From Rhodobacterales bacterium HKCCE3408 (GTDB lineage: Bacteria; Pseudomonadota; Alphaproteobacteria; Rhodobacterales; Rhodobacteraceae), in assembly GCA_015689705.1 (NCBI GenBank), contig WVSN01000003.1, positions 62,001-126,000 of the forward strand: a DNA stretch of 64,000 nucleotides, written 5' to 3'. The notes beneath the pieces are model-generated. The model did no database searches. It was not told the origin of the DNA and saw only the letters and a list, made by a program, of their open reading frames with translations. The position numbers and the translations under genes are program-made. This document shows positions 63,323-64,000 of this stretch, in pieces. Position 1 is the first letter of the stretch. Each line of letters opens with the position of its first letter.

Positions 63323-64000
63323 CGGCCTGGCTCGGCCGGGCGCTTCTGGCGCTGTGTCTGGGCATCGCGCTCGGGCTTGGCACGCCGGCATTCGTGTCTG
63401 CGCAGGACACGCCGTCCAGCGGGCAGGCCGCCGATACCGCCCCCGATTTCGATGCGTTCGAGGCTGTCGCCAGCCGGGCGGAGGCGGCGATCGCCGAGGG
63501 CACGATGTCCAACGCGGATTTCACCGCGCTCCGGACCGAACTGAGCGACTGGCGTGCCCGCTTCCTTGCTGCCGAGAACGCCAATGCTTCGCGAATCTCG
63601 ACCATCCAGGGCCAGATCGATGCGCTCGGCCCCGCGCCCGAGGACGGCCAGACCGAGCTGCAGGAGGTCGCGGACCGCCGCGCGGAACTGGACGCGCGCC
63701 TGTCCGAGGCAGAAGCGCCGCGCCGGCGCGCCTCGGAAGCCTATAACCGCGCCAACGGCCTGATCGGCGAGATCGACCAGCTCATTCGCGCACGCGACAC
63801 AGAAGCGCTGTTCGAGGCCGCGCCCGCACCGGTCAATCCGGCCAACTGGCCGGCCGCGCTGCGGTCGCTCGCTGCGGTGGCCGACGCCGTCCGGGGCGAG
63901 ATCAGCAGCCGCATCTCGGAGGACGCGCCGGGGCTCGGGTCCGGCTTGCCGCTGACGATCCTGCTGGTCGTGCTCGGCCTCGTGCTGATCCTGCGCGGGC
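63319..64000 (+). CDS. DUF3772/MscS-type mechanosensitive channel, N-terminal part
   Basis: The frame is open from ATG 63319 to the end of the window, giving 227 residues of a longer protein. A signal sequence (ALCLGIALGLGTPAFVSAQ) is followed by a periplasmic domain rich in Ala, Glu and Arg that should form a coiled coil (about residues 40-160). A first membrane segment starts at LPLTILLVVLGLVLILRG. This layout matches DUF3772-containing small-conductance mechanosensitive channels often found next to cysK in Rhodobacterales. The pore domain lies beyond the window. The start overlaps the cysK stop as ATGA. Confidence 0.75.
   Translation, partial: MTAWLGRALLALCLGIALGLGTPAFVSAQDTPSSGQAADTAPDFDAFEAVASRAEAAIAEGTMSNADFTALRTELSDWRARFLAAENANASRISTIQGQIDALGPAPEDGQTELQEVADRRAELDARLSEAEAPRRRASEAYNRANGLIGEIDQLIRARDTEALFEAAPAPVNPANWPAALRSLAAVADAVRGEISSRISEDAPGLGSGLPLTILLVVLGLVLILRG

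Overview
This 64-kb window reads as chromosome of a high-GC alphaproteobacterium, most likely a member of the Rhodobacterales (Roseobacter/Rhodobacter group). The evidence is the gene content and order: TRAP dctPQM genes, a betICBA-type choline operon facing a choXWV transporter, a trgA-trgB-cysK block, an IalB-family protein, a fused proteobacterial indolepyruvate:ferredoxin oxidoreductase, and dense operons with ATGA, GTGA or TTGA stop/start overlaps. Most genes use strongly G/C-ending codons. I see no rRNA, tRNA, CRISPR array, phage module, transposase or plasmid replication gene.

Layout. 1-3217: end of a TRAP transporter operon, then an exported ClpP-fold protein. 3316-13327: choline module. 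The minus-strand operon betI-betC-orf-betB-gst-betA converts choline-O-sulfate and choline to glycine betaine. The plus-strand choXWV operon imports choline and carries a DUF2461 gene at its end. Both fire from one short divergent region with a BetI-like dyad. 13370-20251: methionine sulfoxide repair (msrB-msrA), a DUF882 protein, an L,D-transpeptidase, an lpxD-acyl carrier protein-ketoacyl synthase trio and an IalB-like protein. 20684-25665: a HerA/DUF853 ATPase, cytochrome c biogenesis (ccmF, ccmH) and a PaaG-like isomerase. 25738-31708: a complete Liv-type ABC transporter with two small secreted proteins embedded in its operon. 33039-37491: purine ring catabolism (allA, allE, puuE-uraD fusion, hiuH, puuD). 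37561-44357: der, the bolA-orf-grxD operon, purL and a LysR regulator. 44516-56692: indolepyruvate oxidoreductase, tetR-ppk2, hydrolase, metA, P-loop protein, two DMT transporters, a FadL-like porin and mazG. 56760-64000: an M20 amidohydrolase, then a run of plus-strand genes with photolyase, cyclopropane synthase, trgA, trgB, cysK and the start of a DUF3772/MscS-type channel.

The most unusual material lies outside the large genes. Two minus-strand loci (about 20523-20605 and 43272-43350) share an anti-Shine-Dalgarno core, CCTCCCTGT, just 5' of a Rho-independent terminator. They look like two members of one small-RNA family that could pair with the ribosome binding sites of livJ and choX in this same window. 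A GC-rich hairpin element with a conserved tail occurs three times, each time exactly between two converging genes. An AT-richer open reading frame of uncertain, possibly EVE/PUA-like, fold is spliced seamlessly into the bet operon. Twin ATTCA-N4-TGAAT dyads 42 bp apart lie before ccmF, and a full CtrA-type box lies in an otherwise empty 625-bp region.
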